A DNA stretch of 62,428 nucleotides from an uncultured Aquabacterium sp. Lineage in GTDB: Bacteria > Pseudomonadota > Gammaproteobacteria > Burkholderiales > Burkholderiaceae_C. Position numbers and translations under genes: made by a program. Location: contig NZ_CANBCC010000014.1 in assembly GCF_947366995.1 (NCBI RefSeq), forward strand, positions 1 through 62,428, written 5' to 3'. Under the pieces are notes generated by a model. The model saw nothing but the letters and a program-made list of their open reading frames with translations. It ran no database searches and was not told the origin of the DNA. Shown here in pieces: positions 46,894-55,501 of this stretch; position 1 is the first letter of the stretch; each line of letters begins with the position of its first letter.

Positions 46894-49035
46894 ATGCCCT
46901 TGTCAGAGAACGCGAGACCCACCACGCTGCCCGATGAAGCAGCTGATGCCTCCCAGCGCGGCTGTCGGGTGCCGGTCGTGGTCGAGACCCCTCAACACAG
47001 CGGCCTGACCAGCCCCCTCGACTACCTGGCCCCCACCGCCTTGCCCGCGGGCACCCTGGTGCGGGTGCCCCTGGGCCGGCGCACGGTGCTCGGTGTCGTG
47101 TGGGATACCCCCGCAGCCGGCCCCGACGCCCTGCCCGACGAGCAACTCAAGCCCGTGGCCGAGGTGCTGGATGGCCTGCCGCCGCTGCCGGCCGACTGGC
47201 GCCAGCTGGTCGGCTTTGCGGCCGGGTATTACCAACGCGCCCTGGGTGAGATGGCGCTGATGGTGCTGCCACCCGAACTGCGGCAGTTGGACGCCACGCA
47301 GTGGGGCCGCCGTGAAAAGCGCCTGCACAAGGCGGTGGCTAGCCACGATGACCGCGTGGCCACGGCCGAGCGCCCGCCGCTCACGCCGCAGCAGGCCGAC
47401 GCGCTGGCCGCGCTGGCCGAGCCGGGGTCCCCCAAGCCCTTCCTGCTGTGGGGCAGCACGGGCAGCGGCAAGACCGAGGTCTACCTCCGCCAGGCCGAGC
47501 GCGCGCTGGAGGCCGGGCAGCAGGTGCTGATGATGGTGCCCGAGATCAACCTCACGCCGCAGCTGGAGGCGCGCGTGGCGGCGCGCTTTGCCGACCGGCG
47601 CATCGTGTCGCTGCACAGTGGCCTGACCCCAGCCCAGCGGCTGCGCAACTGGCTGATGGCCCACTATGGCCATGCCGACCTGGTGCTGGGCACACGGCTG
47701 GCCGTGTTCACGCCCCTGCCGCGGCTGGGCCTCATCGTGGTCGACGAAGAGCACGACCCGAGCTACAAGCAGCAGGACGGGGCCCGCTACTCGGCGCGCG
47801 ACCTGGCGGTCTACCGCGGGCACCTGCACAAGGTGCCGGTGATCCTGGGTTCGGCCACGCCCAGCCTGGAGAGCTGGTTCAACGCGCTGCCGCCGAGCGA
47901 GGGGGGCACCGGCCGCTACCGCCGGCTGGCCATGCCGGCCCGCGTGGGCGACGGCAACATGCCCACCGTGCGCGTGCTCGACCTGTCGCGCGCGCCCAAG
48001 CCGGCGAGGGGTGACACTGCGCCGCCGCTGGCGCGTGAGCTGCTGGCGGCCATCACCGAGCGCGTCGAGCGCGGAGAGCAGAGTCTGGTGCTGCTCAACC
48101 GCCGCGGCTATGCACCGGTGCTGCAGTGCGGCGACTGCGGCTGGAAGAGCGGCTGCCCGCACTGCAGCGCCTGGCGGGTGTTCCACAAGGTCGACCGCAC
48201 GCTGCGCTGCCATCACTGTGGCTTCACCGAACGCGTGCCCCGCGCCTGCCCTGACTGCGGCAACCAGGACATCGCGCCCGTGGGCCGCGGCACCGAGCGC
48301 CTGGAGGAGCAGCTGGCCGAGGCGCTGCCCGGCGCCCGCCTGGGCCGCATCGACGCCGATGTGACCAAGCACAAGGGCGCGCTGGAGGCGCAGCTGGCCA
48401 GCGTGCACGCGGGCGAGGTGGACGTGCTGGTGGGCACCCAGATGGTGGCCAAGGGGCACGACTTCCGGCGCATCACGCTGGTGGCGGCCGTCAACCCCGA
48501 CGCGGCGCTGTTTGCCAGCGATTTCCGAGCGGCCGAGCGCCAGTTCGCGCTGCTGCTGCAGGCCGCCGGTCGGGCCGGGCGCGATGCCGGCGTGGCCGGC
48601 CACAGCGAGATGTGGGTGCAGACCTGGCACCCGATGCACCCGCTCTACCAGGCGCTGCGGCGCTATGACTACGCCGACTTCGCGCGCCAGCAGCTCAAGG
48701 AGCGCGAGATGGCCGGCCTGCCGCCGTACGCGAGCCTGGCCATGCTGCGCGCCGAGGGGCGCACGCAGGAAGCCGCGCAGGCCTTTCTGCTGGAGGCTGC
48801 CCGGCTGGCGCAGCCCCATGCGGGCGAGGCCGTCCGCCTGTATCCGCCCGTGCCCACGCCGGTGCAGCGGGTGGCGAACGTGGAGCGGGCACAGATGATG
48901 ATCGAGTCGCCGCAGCGGCTGGCCTTGCAGCGCTTTCTGGCCGCGGCCCACCCGGTGTGGCTGGCCCAGGCGCAGCAACACCGCCGCAGCGGTTTGATGC
49001 GCTGGGCGGTGGACGTTGATCCGCTGGCGATCTGA
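46894..49035 (+). CDS. priA: primosomal replication restart helicase PriA
   Basis: A 713-residue superfamily 2 helicase. An N-terminal 3'-end-binding domain leads to Walker A GSTGSGKTEVYL (about 190) and DEEHD (about 287). Zinc-binding Cys clusters are CGDCGWKSGCPHC, CHHCGF and CPDCGNQD, and VGTQMVAKGHDF and AGRAGRDAGVAGHSEM are late helicase motifs. PriA reloads the replisome at stalled forks. The ATG at 46894 was preferred to a TTG two codons upstream. Its promoter must lie in the DnaA-box region. Confidence 0.96.
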   Translation: MPLSENARPTTLPDEAADASQRGCRVPVVVETPQHSGLTSPLDYLAPTALPAGTLVRVPLGRRTVLGVVWDTPAAGPDALPDEQLKPVAEVLDGLPPLPADWRQLVGFAAGYYQRALGEMALMVLPPELRQLDATQWGRREKRLHKAVASHDDRVATAERPPLTPQQADALAALAEPGSPKPFLLWGSTGSGKTEVYLRQAERALEAGQQVLMMVPEINLTPQLEARVAARFADRRIVSLHSGLTPAQRLRNWLMAHYGHADLVLGTRLAVFTPLPRLGLIVVDEEHDPSYKQQDGARYSARDLAVYRGHLHKVPVILGSATPSLESWFNALPPSEGGTGRYRRLAMPARVGDGNMPTVRVLDLSRAPKPARGDTAPPLARELLAAITERVERGEQSLVLLNRRGYAPVLQCGDCGWKSGCPHCSAWRVFHKVDRTLRCHHCGFTERVPRACPDCGNQDIAPVGRGTERLEEQLAEALPGARLGRIDADVTKHKGALEAQLASVHAGEVDVLVGTQMVAKGHDFRRITLVAAVNPDAALFASDFRAAERQFALLLQAAGRAGRDAGVAGHSEMWVQTWHPMHPLYQALRRYDYADFARQQLKEREMAGLPPYASLAMLRAEGRTQEAAQAFLLEAARLAQPHAGEAVRLYPPVPTPVQRVANVERAQMMIESPQRLALQRFLAAAHPVWLAQAQQHRRSGLMRWAVDVDPLAI

Positions 49036-49038
49036 GCG

Positions 49039-49866
49039 TCAGCTGATCAGGCAGTCGAGGCCTTCGGCCAGCTCGGCCACGGGCGGCATCTCGCTGAGCA
49101 GGTTGTCTGCGGTCAGCCCCAGTCGGCTCAGCACCGCGGCCGGCACGGTGGCAGCCAGTTCTTCGGCGCTCAGCTCGTTGTGCTCGGCACGGGCACGCCA
49201 GGCGGCCACGTGCAGCAGCGCGGCCACGGGGTCGAACGGATCATGGGCCAGCGGATCGGGGAAGTGCTTGATCGCGTCGGCAAACGTCAGCGGGAAGCGC
49301 CACTGACGGGCCAGCTCGGCGCCCACGTCGGCATAGGTGTAGCCGAACGAGGTGTGCTCCATGTCCATGCGGCGCGGGTCCATCGGCGAGGCCAGCTTGT
49401 CGATCTGCAGCATCTGTTCCGGCATGCCGGCGTGCATCACCAGTTCACCGATGCTGTGCATCAGGCAGACCGTGAAGGCCTGGTCGCTGTTGACGCCGGT
49501 GCGGCGGGCCAGCCAGCCACCGATGGCCGCGGTGTGCAGGCTGTAGCGCCAGAAGCGCTTGAGGTCCATGCCGGGCATGGACTTGTAGCCCCCCGTCAGG
49601 CCCGAGCTGATGACCAGCGTGCGCACCGTGACGAAGCCCAGCATGGCCAGCGCCTCGTTGACCGTGCCGATGCTGCGTGACACGTGGTAGTACGCCGAGT
49701 TCGCCAGCCGCAGCAGGCGGGCGGACAGCACCGGGTCGGCGGTCAGCTTGCGGGCGATCTCGTCGATCGAGACATCGTCGCTGTTGAAGCTGTCGATCAG
49801 CTCATGGACGATCTTGGGGATGGCCGGCAGGGCCTGGGGCTGTTTGAAAAGGGCTTCGAGCTGCAT
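49039..49866 (-). CDS. HDOD-domain signalling protein
   Basis: A 275-residue protein consisting of an HDOD domain (about 10-205). Recognisable parts are LPAIPKIVHELIDSFNSDDVS, LTADPVLSARLLRLANSAYY, LGFVTVRTLVISSGL, FWRYSLHTAAIGGWLA and MHSIGELVM. HDOD proteins are non-catalytic relatives of HD phosphohydrolases that act in regulation, motility or stress signalling. Convergent with priA, only three bases apart. Confidence 0.9.
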   Translation of the reverse strand: MQLEALFKQPQALPAIPKIVHELIDSFNSDDVSIDEIARKLTADPVLSARLLRLANSAYYHVSRSIGTVNEALAMLGFVTVRTLVISSGLTGGYKSMPGMDLKRFWRYSLHTAAIGGWLARRTGVNSDQAFTVCLMHSIGELVMHAGMPEQMLQIDKLASPMDPRRMDMEHTSFGYTYADVGAELARQWRFPLTFADAIKHFPDPLAHDPFDPVAALLHVAAWRARAEHNELSAEELAATVPAAVLSRLGLTADNLLSEMPPVAELAEGLDCLIS

Positions 49867-50067
49867 GTTTGCAAGCCTCCATCTCGAAAGTCACAGTGAG
49901 CATCGATCACGCCGGTGCGTGGGCGCACCGTCTGTGGCAGATTGACCGTTATCGACCGTCTGGGGCCGGGTCTTGAGCATTGCGCCGCTTCTTTTTTCAG
50001 AAGGCGCAAGAAACAGGGCTTGCCCGCCCCAGTTCCGCGCCCCGCGCGCCCTTTGTCCGCCTGTGCC

Positions 50068-50799
50068 ATGCCGCTGCCGCTTGCCATCCTGCCTGTTGCC
50101 CTGACCCTGCTGGTTGCCCTCACCGGGGCGCCCGCACGTGCCGAAAGCCTGCCGCAGCGCAACCTGCTGGTGGAATGGCGCACGAGCGGCCAGTCAGAGG
50201 ACGCCCGCGCGGGCGCCGGGGCGGGCGTCACCACCACCACGCGCAACGTCCCCACCCCAGGCGGCGGCTACACCGTCAGCACCACCCGTCGCACCGAAAC
50301 CACCGTCACCTTTGGCGCAGGCAGCGTGCAGACCCAGTCCAGCGGCCAGGGGCAGCAGCAGATGCTGGTGCTCAATGGCGGGCAGGCGCGCCTGTTCGTC
50401 GGCGAAAGTCGCCCCTTCACCGTCTGGCAGTGGGGCTGGGGCACGCCGGTGGGCCAGCCGACCTCGCCCACCGCACAGCCGCAGGCTCAGGCCTGGGGGC
50501 AGACCGTCTTTCTCGATCTGGGCCAGGGCCTGGTGGTGCGGCCCAGCTGGCCCGGTGGTCAGGCTCCGGTGCGGGTGGAGTTCCAGGCGACGTCGGCGCA
50601 GCGCGGCACGGCCTACGAGCCAGACGGCACCAGCCGGCGCGCCGAGGTGGCGTCGACCCTGCTGGTGCCGCTGGGGCAGTGGCTGGTGGTGGCGCGCAGC
50701 GGCCAGCGCACCGAGACCGATCAGGCTGGTACGCTGTCGACCCGCACCCTCGAACGGCAGGACAGCGGCGTGCTCGAGATCCGCATCACCGCCCCCTGA
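50068..50799 (+). CDS. conserved hypothetical exported protein
   Basis: A 243-residue product with a signal peptide (LAILPVALTLLVALTGAPARA), starting at MPLPLAI. After LLVEWRTS comes a Thr/Gly/Ser-rich, low-complexity stretch (about 50-90), then MLVLNGGQARLFVGESRPFTVWQW, FLDLGQGLVVRPSWPGG and an acidic C-terminus ending LEIRITAP. Beta-rich; the L-x-NG-x-A-x-LFVG pattern recalls secretin-associated or periplasmic proteins of Burkholderiales, but no function is known to me. Confidence 0.7.
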   Translation: MPLPLAILPVALTLLVALTGAPARAESLPQRNLLVEWRTSGQSEDARAGAGAGVTTTTRNVPTPGGGYTVSTTRRTETTVTFGAGSVQTQSSGQGQQQMLVLNGGQARLFVGESRPFTVWQWGWGTPVGQPTSPTAQPQAQAWGQTVFLDLGQGLVVRPSWPGGQAPVRVEFQATSAQRGTAYEPDGTSRRAEVASTLLVPLGQWLVVARSGQRTETDQAGTLSTRTLERQDSGVLEIRITAP

Positions 50800-50826
50800 C
50801 CGGCCCCTCCCCCTCACGTGCCACCC

Positions 50827-51771
50827 ATGTCTGCCACCGACCGCTTCAGCCCCCTGACCCGCGCCCTGCTGGACAACATCCTGCGTGCGGGCTTTCCGCC
50901 GCTGCACACGCTGCCTGTTGCCGCCGCCCGGCAGGCCTATGCCGCCGGCGTGGGCGCCATGGCCGAGCCCGGCCCGGCGCTGGCCCGTACCGAGCGCTTC
51001 AGCATCCCGGGGCCGGCGGGGGCCATCCCGGCCGCGTTGTGGGCACCGCGCACCGAGCCCGGCCTGCCGGTGCTGCTGTACCTGCACGGTGGGGGCTTTG
51101 TCATCGGCGGCATCGACACCTGTGAGGCCATGTGCCGTCGCCTGGCCGAGCAGGCCGATGTGGCCGTCGTCGCCATCGATTACCGCCTGTCGCCGGAGTA
51201 CCGCTTTCCGGCTGCCCTGGACGACAGCTGGGCGGCGCTGCGCTGGCTGGCCGACCAGGGCTACACCCTGGGGCTGGACACGCGCCGTCTGGCCGTGGGC
51301 GGTGACAGCGCGGGCGGATGCCTGGCCGCGTCGTGCGCGCTGCTTGCCCGGGATGCCGGCATCCCGCTGCGCCTGCAGGCCCTGTTCTACCCTTCGGTGC
51401 AGATGCGGCAGGCCACCGACTCCTTCAAGACCTGGTCGCGCGACACGCCGCTGTCGGCCGAGCTGATGGCCTGGTTCCAGGCCCAGTCGGTGGCGCCGCT
51501 GCCGCCGGATCAGGCCTGGCACCGCGAGCCGCTGCATGCGCCCAGCCATGTGGGGGTGGCGCCCGCCTGGATCGGCCTGGCCGAATGCGACCCGCTGGCC
51601 GACGAGGGCCGCCTGTATGGCGAGCGCCTGCGCGCCTCGGGTGTCCCCGTTCAGGTGCGCGAATGGCCCGGCGTGCTGCACGACTTCATCAACATGGGGC
51701 GCTTCATCCCGGAAGCCGGGCAGGCGCACGCCGAACTGGCCGCTGCATTGCGACAGGCCTTCGCCGTCTGA
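50827..51771 (+). CDS. alpha/beta hydrolase, hormone-sensitive-lipase type
   Basis: A 314-residue esterase of the HSL family. The oxyanion motif is YLHGGGFVIGG (about 80-90), the nucleophile elbow GGDSAGG (about 156-162), the acid residue lies in GLAECDPLADEG and the catalytic His in GVLHDFINM. It probably hydrolyses short-chain carboxylic esters. The ATG was preferred over a GTG three codons upstream. Confidence 0.9.
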   Translation: MSATDRFSPLTRALLDNILRAGFPPLHTLPVAAARQAYAAGVGAMAEPGPALARTERFSIPGPAGAIPAALWAPRTEPGLPVLLYLHGGGFVIGGIDTCEAMCRRLAEQADVAVVAIDYRLSPEYRFPAALDDSWAALRWLADQGYTLGLDTRRLAVGGDSAGGCLAASCALLARDAGIPLRLQALFYPSVQMRQATDSFKTWSRDTPLSAELMAWFQAQSVAPLPPDQAWHREPLHAPSHVGVAPAWIGLAECDPLADEGRLYGERLRASGVPVQVREWPGVLHDFINMGRFIPEAGQAHAELAAALRQAFAV

Positions 51772-51788
51772 CGTGATCCGTCGGTGGC

Positions 51789-53030
51789 ATGGGCCTTGCG
51801 ACGCCCTTGCCCATGGACACGCCATCGCCTCCCCGGTCGGTGCCTCCCGGTGCGGAGGCCCACGCTTCGCGCGCGGCTGCGGCATGGCGCGACCGCTTGG
51901 GGCTGCTGCTCGAATCGACCGGTGAGGGGGTCTACGGCATCGACACCGAGGGCCTGTGCACCTTCATCAACCGCGCCGGCGCCCGCCTGCTGGGCTACGA
52001 GCCGCACGAGGTGCTGGGCCGCAACATGCACGACCTGGCGCACCACACGCACACCGACGGCCGCGCCTACCCGGTCGACGAGTGCCCCATCTACAACGCC
52101 TTCCGCGCCGGGGTGCCGTGCCGCATCGACAGCGAGGTGCTGTGGCGCCGTGACGGGCAGCCCTTTGCCGCCGAGTACTCCTCCTACCCGATCCTCGATG
52201 GCACCCGCGTGCTCGGGGCGGTGGTCACCTTTGTCGACATCACCGAGCGACGCGACCAGCAGACGGCGCTGCAGCAGGCGCACGATGCGCTGGAGGCCCG
52301 GGTGGCCGAGCGCACCCAGGCCCTGAGCCTTGCCCTCGGGCAACTGCGTGACCTGCAGGCCCACATCGAGCACGTGCGCGAGCAGGAACGCACCCGCATC
52401 GCCCGCGAGATCCATGATGAGCTCGGCAGCCTGCTGGTGGGCCTGAAGATGGACGTGAGCTGGCTGGAAAAGCGCGTGCGCGAGCAGCCGGCCCTGCTGT
52501 GCAAATGCCAGGACATGCGCGGCCTCATCGACCGGGCTGTGGGCAACGTGGGCCGCCTCATCACCGACCTGCGCCCGTCCATCCTCGACCACCAGGGCCT
52601 GTGGGCCACGCTCGAGTGGCAACTGCAGGACTTCATCGAAGCCAGCGAGCTGGCCTGCGACTGGGCCATCGACATCGCGCCGGGGCTGAAGGCGCCCGAG
52701 GGGCCGCTGGCCACGGCCGTCTTCCGGATCTTTCAGGAGCTGCTGAGCAACGTGGCCCGCCACGCGCACGCCACGCAGGTGCAGGTGCGCATCAGCGCCA
52801 CGGCCAGCGACCTGACGCTGCGGGTGAAGGACAACGGCCGAGGCGCCCCGCCCAGCGCCTTCGAGCGGCCCGATGCATGGGGCGTGATGGGCATGCGCGA
52901 GCGCGCCGGGCATTTCGGCGGCTGGCTGCACATCGACAGCCAGCCCGGTGGCGGCACGCAGGTCATCCTCAGCATGCCGCTGTACCAGGCGGGCGTGCAC
53001 AGCCGCCTGCCGCAGGAGCGCACCGCATGA
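51789..53030 (+). CDS. PAS-domain sensor histidine kinase (NarX/UhpB type)
   Basis: A 413-residue cytoplasmic kinase. It has a PAS/PAC domain (about 35-155: STGEGVYGIDTEGLCTFINRA ... VTFVDITERR), a coiled coil, a HisKA_3 dimerisation domain with the phospho-acceptor His in RIAREIHDELGSLL, and a HATPase domain with RDNG-like VKDNGRGA and GVMGMRERAGHFGG. No transmembrane segment, so it senses an internal signal. Its stop overlaps the start of the response-regulator gene (ATGA). Confidence 0.92.
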   Translation: MGLATPLPMDTPSPPRSVPPGAEAHASRAAAAWRDRLGLLLESTGEGVYGIDTEGLCTFINRAGARLLGYEPHEVLGRNMHDLAHHTHTDGRAYPVDECPIYNAFRAGVPCRIDSEVLWRRDGQPFAAEYSSYPILDGTRVLGAVVTFVDITERRDQQTALQQAHDALEARVAERTQALSLALGQLRDLQAHIEHVREQERTRIAREIHDELGSLLVGLKMDVSWLEKRVREQPALLCKCQDMRGLIDRAVGNVGRLITDLRPSILDHQGLWATLEWQLQDFIEASELACDWAIDIAPGLKAPEGPLATAVFRIFQELLSNVARHAHATQVQVRISATASDLTLRVKDNGRGAPPSAFERPDAWGVMGMRERAGHFGGWLHIDSQPGGGTQVILSMPLYQAGVHSRLPQERTA

Positions 53031-53680
53031 TTCGCGTGCTGCTGGTCGACGACCACCTCGTGGTGCGCCGGGGGCTGCGCCAACTGCTGGCCGATGCCGG
53101 CGACATCGACGTGGTGGGCGATGCGGCCGACGCCGCCACGGCCGTGCAGCAGGTGCGTGCGCGGCTGACCCCGGGCGGCGGCGGGCTGGACGTGGTGCTG
53201 CTCGACATCGCCTTGCCTGGCCGCGATGGCCTGGACGTGCTGCGCCAGCTGAAAGCCGAACACCCCCGGCTGGCCGTGCTGATGCTGAGCACGTATCCGG
53301 ACCGGCAGTTTGCCGTGCGCTGCCTGCGGGCGGGCGCGGCCGGCTATCTCAACAAGACGGTCGACCCCGACGAGTTGACCGCGGCGCTGCGCAAGGCAGC
53401 GGCGGGCGGGGTGTACCTCACGGCGTCGGCGGCCGAGGCGCTGGCCGTCTCGCTGCACGAACTGCGCGACCGCCCCGGCCACGAAGGGCTCTCGCAGCGC
53501 GAACACCAGGTGTTCCGACTGCTGGCCCAGGGGCAGTCCGTTGGCCAGATCGCGCAGGCCCTGAGCCTGTCGTCCAACACGGTCTCGACCTACCGCGCAC
53601 GCATCCTGGAGAAAACCGGCACCCGCAACGACGTCGAGCTGGCGCTGTACGCCGTCCGCCAGAGGATCGTTACCGTTTGA
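53027..53680 (+). CDS. NarL/FixJ-family response regulator
   Basis: A 217-residue regulator with a receiver domain (MIRVLLVDDHLVVRRGL, phospho-acceptor Asp60 in VVLLDIALPG, Lys of LNKTV) and a LuxR-type helix-turn-helix (LSQREHQVFRLLAQGQSVGQIAQALSLSSNTVSTY, quoted in part: GQIAQALSLSSNTVSTY). It is translationally coupled to the PAS kinase and surely its partner. Targets unknown; the Aer-like gene downstream is a candidate. Confidence 0.94.
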   Translation: MIRVLLVDDHLVVRRGLRQLLADAGDIDVVGDAADAATAVQQVRARLTPGGGGLDVVLLDIALPGRDGLDVLRQLKAEHPRLAVLMLSTYPDRQFAVRCLRAGAAGYLNKTVDPDELTAALRKAAAGGVYLTASAAEALAVSLHELRDRPGHEGLSQREHQVFRLLAQGQSVGQIAQALSLSSNTVSTYRARILEKTGTRNDVELALYAVRQRIVTV

Positions 53681-53731
53681 CGTTATGCATCATTAAATGT
53701 TCACGTCTTCTCGCTCTCGCGACGTTACGTA

Positions 53732-53745
53732 TTGATACAGATCAT
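53732..53745 (+). promoter_or_regulatory. FNR/Anr-like box upstream of the Aer-like chemoreceptor
   Basis: TTGAT-ACAG-ATCAT matches the FNR consensus TTGAT-N4-ATCAA at nine of ten positions. It lies 75 bases before the chemoreceptor start. If it acts at -41.5, transcription would begin near 53780, but I see no strong -10 there. Confidence 0.45.
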
Positions 53746-53819
53746 GCGGATCATGGGACCATGCACTCCGCTGTCTGACCAGAAACCTTTTATGGGCGGC
53801 ACATCTGAGGAAGGCCCCC

Positions 53820-55394
53820 ATGCGAAGCAACCAGCCCGTTACCCAGCGCGAGCACGACTACCCCGGCGATGCCACGTTGTTGTCCACGACCGACCCGGAC
53901 AGCCGTGTGACCTCCGCCAACGCCGCCTTCCTCTCGGTCAGCGGGTTCGAGCGCGACGAACTGCTGGAGCAGCCGCACAACGTGGTGCGCCACCCGGACA
54001 TGCCGGTGGAGGCGTTTGCCGACATGTGGGACACGCTCAAGAAGGGGCGCTCGTGGACGGCGCTGGTCAAGAACCGGCGCAAGGACGGAGACCACTACTG
54101 GGTGCGCGCCAACGTCAGCCCCATGCGGCGCAACGGCCAGGTGACAGGCTACATGTCCGTGCGCACGAAGCCGCGCCGCGAGGAAGTGGCCGCCGCCGAG
54201 GCCCTCTACAAGCGGTTCCGTGAGGGCGCGGCCGGCTCGCTCGGGTTTCATCAGGGCCTGGTGATCCGCACCGGCGCGTGGCGCTGGCTTTCCTGTCTGC
54301 AGACCCTGGGTGTGCGGGCGCGCCTGTACGCGCCCTTGCTGCTGGCGGGCGCCCTGACGGTGCTGGCCGGGGCCGGGTTCGGCCTCCAGGGCGCGGCCCT
54401 CGCCGGCCTGGGCGCGACCGTCGCGGTGCTGGGTGGCCTCAGCGCGTGGTGGCTGACGTGCCAGATCGCCCGGCCGCTGGCGCAACTGGAGCGGCAGGCG
54501 CTCAGTGTGGCGGCCGGTCAGCCCGGCGAGAACATCCAGCTCGACCGCGTCGACGAGATCGGCACCATCCTGCGCTCGGTGAACCAGGCGGGGCTGAACC
54601 TGCGCTCGTTGGTGGACGATGTGGCCGAGCAGGTGCGCGGCGTCGGGCAGGCCAGCGAGCAGATCGCGGCGGGCAACGATGCCCTGAGCGCCCGCACCGA
54701 GCAGACCTCGGCCAACCTGGAAGAGACAGCGGCCTCGATGGAGCAGATCACCGCCAACGTGCGCGCCAACGCCGACACCGCCCGCCAGGCGGCCGACCTG
54801 GCGGGGCGCGCCAGTGCGGCGGCAGGTCAGGGCGGTGAGGTGGTGGGGCAGGTGGTCAGCACCATGAGCACCATCTCGTCGTCCAGCAGGCAGATCGCCG
54901 ACATCATCGGCGTCATCGACGGCATCGCCTTCCAGACCAACATCCTGGCGCTCAATGCCGCGGTCGAGGCGGCCCGGGCGGGGGATCAGGGACGTGGCTT
55001 TGCCGTGGTGGCCAGCGAGGTGCGCAGCCTGGCAAAGCGCAGTGCCGAGGCCGCACGCGAGATCAAGTCGCTCATCCACGACAGCGTGCAGAAGGTGCAG
55101 GACGGCGCCGCGCTCGTCGATTCGGCCGGGCAGTCCATGGCCGCCATCGTGGCGCAGGTGCAAAGCGTCACGGCCCTGATCAACGACATCAGCGAAGCAA
55201 CCTCCGAGCAGTCGTCGGGCGTGGCGCAGGTTGGCGACGCGGTGTCCGAGCTGGACGAGATGACCCAGCAGAACGCCCTGCTGGTCGAGCAGGCCGCCTC
55301 CAGCGCCGTCGACCTGCATGCGCGCGCGAGTCGGCTCAGCGAGGCGATCGGCGTGTTTGCGCGCCGCGCCAGCCCGACACCCCGCGGCTTCTGA
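53820..55394 (+). CDS. Aer-like PAS-domain methyl-accepting chemotaxis protein
   Basis: A 524-residue transducer with an N-terminal PAS domain (about 20-115) carrying NVVRHPDMP and [20 protein letters not shown], the hallmark of Aer-type redox/energy sensors that bind FAD. A paired membrane segment (about 168-222) and a cytoplasmic signalling domain follow, whose tip is [20 protein letters not shown]. There is no periplasmic domain and no CheR/CheB-docking pentapeptide at the C-terminus. It should couple internal redox or oxygen state to flagellar behaviour. A GAGGAAGG ribosome site precedes the ATG. Confidence 0.93.
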   Translation: MRSNQPVTQREHDYPGDATLLSTTDPDSRVTSANAAFLSVSGFERDELLEQPHNVVRHPDMPVEAFADMWDTLKKGRSWTALVKNRRKDGDHYWVRANVSPMRRNGQVTGYMSVRTKPRREEVAAAEALYKRFREGAAGSLGFHQGLVIRTGAWRWLSCLQTLGVRARLYAPLLLAGALTVLAGAGFGLQGAALAGLGATVAVLGGLSAWWLTCQIARPLAQLERQALSVAAGQPGENIQLDRVDEIGTILRSVNQAGLNLRSLVDDVAEQVRGVGQASEQIAAGNDALSARTEQTSANLEETAASMEQITANVRANADTARQAADLAGRASAAAGQGGEVVGQVVSTMSTISSSSRQIADIIGVIDGIAFQTNILALNAAVEAARAGDQGRGFAVVASEVRSLAKRSAEAAREIKSLIHDSVQKVQDGAALVDSAGQSMAAIVAQVQSVTALINDISEATSEQSSGVAQVGDAVSELDEMTQQNALLVEQAASSAVDLHARASRLSEAIGVFARRASPTPRGF

Positions 55395-55501
55395 CGCCCT
55401 GCCCGGCTTTTTCTCGGACCCCCGCGCAGGCGGCCCGGCTATGCTCGGACGATGGAGGTCTGTCCTCCGCGCCCGTCTGTCCGCTGAGGAGGAGCCTGCC
55501 C

